A DNA stretch of 33,152 nucleotides from Anaerolineae bacterium (GTDB lineage Bacteria; Chloroflexota; Anaerolineae; Anaerolineales; Villigracilaceae): assembly GCA_018648655.1 (NCBI GenBank), contig JABGQV010000195.1, positions 1-33,152 on the forward strand, in the 5' to 3' direction. Of the stretch, positions 28,994 through 33,152 are shown piece after piece. The notes under the pieces are model-generated. The model saw only the letters and a list, made by a program, of their open reading frames with translations. It was not told where the DNA came from and searched no databases. The translations under genes were made by a program, and so were the position numbers. Within the stretch, counting starts at the first letter, position 1; the number at the start of each line of letters is the position of its first letter.

Positions 28994-29574
28994 ATTCTCT
29001 TATTACAATTTGGGCAAGTTGTCTCATTTCCTGCTACCACATAGCCACAGCTCAAGCAGGTTTTTGGCTGGGAATCTCCAAGGGGCGCGCCACAGGCAAT
29101 GCAACTTGCCGCACCAACAGGATTAGCAGCTTCACAATATTCACAGCTGAGACGCTTCAGCTTCTCTGAGATTTCATGGGACGCGCCTGCCGCAAGAGCG
29201 GCTTTTGTGATTACATCCCAAACATCATCATCGAGTTGCAAATTTTCAATATCTTGGGCAATATCATCAAGACGATGCAATAAATTAAATGGATTACGAA
29301 ATGCTGCCCAGGCACTTTGTCCTAGACTAGCAACAATACCTAAAGTGGCCTGCTTGCCAAGTTGCACCAAAACACCCTCTGTAGTCTTTTGAATATTGAT
29401 TGTTAGCGCCGTATGTCCGCCTGAACGCGCAAAAGGGCGTGACGATATTTGCACAACCATCTTCTCGAGAGTTCCATTTGCCTGAGTGAACAAATTACTA
29501 CGATTAAATGCAGTGCCCAAAGCACTGGCAAAGTCGGTAGGAGTTAAGTCTCCGTGAAAAATTCGTTTTTCCAT
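28990..29574 (-). CDS. Double zinc-ribbon protein of unknown function
   Basis: C-terminal CEYCEAANPVGAASCIACGAPL and CLSCGYVVAGNETTCPNCNK. Confidence 0.8.
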   Translation of the reverse strand: MEKRIFHGDLTPTDFASALGTAFNRSNLFTQANGTLEKMVVQISSRPFARSGGHTALTINIQKTTEGVLVQLGKQATLGIVASLGQSAWAAFRNPFNLLHRLDDIAQDIENLQLDDDVWDVITKAALAAGASHEISEKLKRLSCEYCEAANPVGAASCIACGAPLGDSQPKTCLSCGYVVAGNETTCPNCNKRI

Positions 29575-29637
29575 GTTTTGGATTATAATCTGATTTCTTG
29601 AATATATGAGAAACTCTATAAGGAAGTTCTAAAGAAT

Positions 29638-30258
29638 ATGACTCGTTTCAGTATTAAAATATTAGTTTGGCTTCTGTTGGCATTTGGTATCTTCGGATTT
29701 GTTTTTGGTGCACCAGCACCAACAGAAGTGCAAGCTCAACAACCTACTGGTTCTGTTCCCACAGTGACTGGGACACCCTCTGGTGCGCGCATTACGGTTA
29801 ACGCTGATCAAGATTTTGTCAATGTGCGTTCAGGCCCCAGTTCTTATTTTTACCCGCGCGTTGGCATTCTTCTAACAGGCCAATCTGCTGCAGCTCTGGG
29901 GCGTTCTCCTGGTGGCGATTGGATTATGATTGATTATGTTGGTGCGCCTGGAAATGTGGGATGGATTTACGCGCCTAATGTCTCTTTACTGGCTCAGAAT
30001 TTTTTGCCCGTTGTTGAGGCTCCACCCACACCAACGCCTTTGGCAACGCCCACAATTGACCCAACCTTGGCAGCTGCTTTTATCGTACCTGAAACGCCTA
30101 CGCGCCTACCTACTTTTACACCACCTGCCCCTTTATCAATCCCTGTTTTTTCTGATGACGTAGCCACAAGCTCCAGTCGCGTTCCAATGGGATTAGCAAT
30201 TTTTGGCTTAGGTTTCATAGGCTTACTAGGAGCTTTGATTTCAGTAATACGCCGCTAA
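29638..30258 (+). CDS. Exported SH3b-domain protein with C-terminal membrane anchor
   Basis: Signal peptide, FVNVRSGPSSYFYPRVGIL SH3 motif, Pro/Thr linker, C-terminal hydrophobic helix plus RR. Confidence 0.82.
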   Translation: MTRFSIKILVWLLLAFGIFGFVFGAPAPTEVQAQQPTGSVPTVTGTPSGARITVNADQDFVNVRSGPSSYFYPRVGILLTGQSAAALGRSPGGDWIMIDYVGAPGNVGWIYAPNVSLLAQNFLPVVEAPPTPTPLATPTIDPTLAAAFIVPETPTRLPTFTPPAPLSIPVFSDDVATSSSRVPMGLAIFGLGFIGLLGALISVIRR

Positions 30259-30321
30259 GCGTCAGAAGTGAAAAAGCATAATAAAACGAAAAAAAGAAAA
30301 AAAATGAAAGAAACTTAAAGC

Positions 30322-30350
30322 AAAAACCTGAGCTAGGCTCAGGTTTTTTT
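30322..30350. terminator. Bidirectional terminator
   Basis: AAAAACCTGAGC-TAG-GCTCAGGTTTTTTTT. Confidence 0.85.
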
Positions 30351-30369
30351 TGTTTTATTTAGTCTGGGT

Positions 30370-30771
30370 TTAGCAACCGCAACCGCCACCACCGTCGCCG
30401 CTACCACAAGAACTTGCTTCTTCCCCTTCATTATTTCCACACCCACAACCACCGCTTTGGGCGTTGGGGTTGCTGATAACAAAGCCGGTCCCTTTTTCTG
30501 GATCATTCACAAAATCTATGCTGGCACCTTGAACATGTTCGAGTGACTGATGGTCAACAATAATCTTGACACCTTCCATCTCAAGAGTGGTGTCTGTATC
30601 TTTTATATTATCGTCTAATGCCATGCCAAACTGTACGCCACTGCAACTGCTTCCAGCAACATAAATGCGTAGACCGTGTCCATCCATGCTTTTTTCATCA
30701 ATGATATTTTGTACTGCTTCTGCGGCTTCGCTCGAAATACTAACTGCTTGTTTTTCTGCTTCTTTTAGCAT
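30370..30771 (-). CDS. HesB/IscA-type iron-sulfur cluster assembly protein with extended Cys/Gly-rich tail
   Basis: GLRIYVAGSSCSGVQFGMALDD..GFVISNPNAQSGGCGCG then NNEGEEASSCGSGDGGGGCGC. Confidence 0.9.
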   Translation of the reverse strand: MLKEAEKQAVSISSEAAEAVQNIIDEKSMDGHGLRIYVAGSSCSGVQFGMALDDNIKDTDTTLEMEGVKIIVDHQSLEHVQGASIDFVNDPEKGTGFVISNPNAQSGGCGCGNNEGEEASSCGSGDGGGGCGC

Positions 30772-30839
30772 AATTTACGCTCCTATTTTATATATTCGGA
30801 CTAATGTTATCAGATTTGCTTTATGTTGTCAATTTTTTC

Positions 30840-31625
30840 TTACCAACGACAACCTTTTGCGGTATTCAATTCTGCCGATTTGCCAACTTCTTTATACATT
30901 GTCACATTAGAAAAGGGTTCTCCTAAAATTCCGTCATGGATAGCCCAAGAGCGGAGACGGATGCTCTCTTTTGTATCTGGATGTCGAAAGATAGATTTAG
31001 CATCTAGACTACGAGATACTTCCGTGTCCTGCGTGAATTCATCTTGAATCCGTGTCATTAGCTTTTTGCCAGTTTGATACTTAAAACCATAACGCTCGAA
31101 GATAATTGCATTATGGTAATAGAGCGGCTCAGCGAAGTACATATCGTGCCCAAGGTCGGTAATGAAGTTTTCGAAGGCTTTTGTGGCGGCAGAGAAGATG
31201 CTGAGTCCACTGCGTATTTGACCGGGTGTCAAGCCAGAGGCAAGTGCGCCCTGCTCCGCTGCGATATTACGCTGAGATGTTCCAAACTTGGTTGGCTGTC
31301 CATCGGGCATCACGTCCACATCGAAACGTGGCGCAGTGGGATCATTTAAGATATATAATAAAATATGAACTTGTCCATTCATCGTATCGGTAAGGTGCCC
31401 ATAAAAAATGGGATCCTGAAATCCATATTTGTGATAAAGATATATCTCAACGCTTGTGCTACCAGGGCTGGCTTTGAGCTTCATCAGAGAACGCCCCTGA
31501 ATATCGGTGAGATAGGGAGTGAGCTTGAAGCGTTCGAGCATCTCGCCAGGGATTATTCGCCGATAGATTTCTCGTTTTTCGTGTGTCGATAATTTGTTGA
31601 TGCCACCAATTGTAGATGCGCTCAT
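30840..31625 (-). CDS. Conserved-looking hypothetical protein
   Basis: 261-aa ORF with even composition, compactly placed upstream of the IscA-like gene. Confidence 0.65.
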   Translation of the reverse strand: MSASTIGGINKLSTHEKREIYRRIIPGEMLERFKLTPYLTDIQGRSLMKLKASPGSTSVEIYLYHKYGFQDPIFYGHLTDTMNGQVHILLYILNDPTAPRFDVDVMPDGQPTKFGTSQRNIAAEQGALASGLTPGQIRSGLSIFSAATKAFENFITDLGHDMYFAEPLYYHNAIIFERYGFKYQTGKKLMTRIQDEFTQDTEVSRSLDAKSIFRHPDTKESIRLRSWAIHDGILGEPFSNVTMYKEVGKSAELNTAKGCRW

Positions 31626-31635
31626 AAGTTATTCC

Positions 31636-32082
31636 CTAGTATCGCATTTCTCTTTTCATTTCTCGATCGCTTTGTTTTTTCTTGAGAGCGTGTCTTTTGT
31701 CGTGAAGTTTTTTGCCACGTGCGAGCGCAATTTCAATTTTTGCGCGTCCGCCTTTGAGGTAGACCTTGGTAGGAACGATGGTTAAGCCTTTTTTTTGAAC
31801 TGCTCCTCTAAGCTTTTTGATTTCTTTTTTGTGTAGCAAAAGTTGACGCGCTCTGCGGGGTGCATGATTGAAGCGATTTGCTTCTGCATAGGGTGCAACA
31901 TGAGCTTCCATAAGCCAGGCTTCATGTTCATCTACGCGGATATAGGCCTCTTTGATGCTGATATGCCCGGCACGAATCGATTTGATTTCAGAGCCTTTTA
32001 AGGAAATTCCAGCTTCAAAAACATCTTCTAAGAAGTATTCAAATTTTGCTCTTCTATTTGTTGAAACGACTTTGATTTTCAT
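31636..32082 (-). CDS. smpB: SsrA-binding protein SmpB
   Basis: NRRAKFEYFLEDVFEAGISLKGSEIKSIRAGHISIKEAYI..LHDKRHALKKKQSDREMKREM. Confidence 0.97.
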   Translation of the reverse strand: MKIKVVSTNRRAKFEYFLEDVFEAGISLKGSEIKSIRAGHISIKEAYIRVDEHEAWLMEAHVAPYAEANRFNHAPRRARQLLLHKKEIKKLRGAVQKKGLTIVPTKVYLKGGRAKIEIALARGKKLHDKRHALKKKQSDREMKREMRY

Positions 32083-32229
32083 ATTGAGATTGTAACATGG
32101 GAGGGATATTCGCTCAATTTTTCTTTGCTAATAAAATCTTTTTATGCGCTACGAATGCGAGTATAATCTTTTATATGCTAGGCTTTGCTTTCGGTGAAGC
32201 CTAAAGCTTTATGAGAAAAGGTATTGAAA

Positions 32230-33120
32230 ATGAAAAATATAGCAGTCGCTTTGGGCGGCGGTGGCGCAAGAGGTAATGCCCATATAGGGGTCTTGCGTGT
32301 TTTAGAAGAAGAAGGTTATGTGGTTTCTGCAATTGCAGGGACAAGTTTTGGCGCTTTGGTTGCGGCCTTTTATGCTGTGGGGTATTCTCCAAATGAAATT
32401 GAAAATTTTTTTAGCAAGGTAGATCAGAATAAAATGTATGAGCTGGGCTTGCACGCTAACCCCAGCCTATTGGGATTGGGCAGGGTACGAAAATGGCTTG
32501 ATAAAATGCTTGGTGATAAAACTTTTTCAGAAACACGTATTCCTTGTGCAATTACTGCGGCTGATTTAAGCTGTAATTGCGAAGTCACTTTGAATTCTGG
32601 GATGCTCAAAAATGCTATTTTGGCGAGTATTGCTATTCCGGGTATTTTCCCGCCTTATAAAATGGACGATCATCACCTTGTTGATGGTGGAATTTTAAAT
32701 CCTGTTCCCGTGTCATTGGCGCGCGAACTTGCCCCTCGTTTGCCCGTAGTAGCAGTTGCGCTGACTGCGCCGCTTTCATCTACTTCAGCTTATTATTTGC
32801 CAACTTCGCTTTCGGCAATGATACCTAGCTCTATTGCACGGCGTATTACGCGGCTAAATGTCTCACAGGCAATGGATATTTTTCTGCACTCAATTGATAT
32901 TAGTAATAGAACTATTACCGAGCTTAGGCTTGAAAAAGAACCGCCAGATATTCTCATTCGACCTGCTGTGGAGCAAATTGGCTTATTGGATCAAGTCGAT
33001 ATAGCCCATGTAGCAGGCTTAGGTGAGGATGCCACGAAAATACTTTTGCCTGCCATCAAAAAAGCGATGCGCCCACAAGGTTTTTTCGATATACTTATGA
33101 CCCTGCTGCAAAAAGGATGA
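32230..33120 (+). CDS. Patatin-like phospholipase family protein (RssA-like)
   Basis: VALGGGGARGNAHIGVLRVLEE, GTSFGALVAA (GxSxG), DGGILNPVPV. Confidence 0.92.
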   Translation: MKNIAVALGGGGARGNAHIGVLRVLEEEGYVVSAIAGTSFGALVAAFYAVGYSPNEIENFFSKVDQNKMYELGLHANPSLLGLGRVRKWLDKMLGDKTFSETRIPCAITAADLSCNCEVTLNSGMLKNAILASIAIPGIFPPYKMDDHHLVDGGILNPVPVSLARELAPRLPVVAVALTAPLSSTSAYYLPTSLSAMIPSSIARRITRLNVSQAMDIFLHSIDISNRTITELRLEKEPPDILIRPAVEQIGLLDQVDIAHVAGLGEDATKILLPAIKKAMRPQGFFDILMTLLQKG

Positions 33121-33152
33121 AAGTCACCCTCCTCAAGAATCACTTTCCTTAA

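Noticed and set aside
33117-33152. 11-codon ORF MKVTLLKNHFP with ATGA overlap at the window end
   Set aside because: Too short to support as a gene and ends at the window edge; overlap may be chance.

Overview
Ordinary-density bacterial chromosome segment; domain content suggests a Chloroflexota (Anaerolineae-like) host, inferred from protein style only and not verified. About 26 credible CDSs plus one tRNA-Thr(CGT). Main blocks: (i) a heterodimeric ABC exporter pair preceded by a 24-aa leader ORF and an intrinsic terminator, which looks like a complete transcription-attenuation module of the BmrB-BmrCD type; (ii) a PD40/TolB-like propeller gene that appears frameshifted from its N-terminal membrane segment; (iii) a NYN-LOTUS protein, a GT4 glycosyltransferase, a ferredoxin-NADP-reductase-like protein and tRNA-Thr; (iv) an accessory patch with an orphan RHS tip carrying a zincin motif, a coupled lipoprotein gene and a probable recombinase remnant; (v) an aminotransferase next to a two-domain GCS2-like ligase + M20 hydrolase fusion; (vi) a GH25-4xSH3-NAGPA protein; (vii) tandem M20 peptidases, a deoxynucleoside kinase, a FtsW/RodA protein fused to a PBP part that has lost its catalytic motifs, MTA phosphorylase and FhaA/FhaB-like FHA proteins; (viii) an APH(6)-like kinase, zinc-ribbon and SH3 proteins, an IscA/HesB protein with a Cys-rich tail, SmpB and a patatin-like protein. 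The strongest candidates for undescribed biology are the attenuated ABC exporter, the ligase-hydrolase fusion with its aminotransferase, and the RodA-pseudo-PBP gene in an FHA locus. All family calls come from reading motifs; no database search was run.
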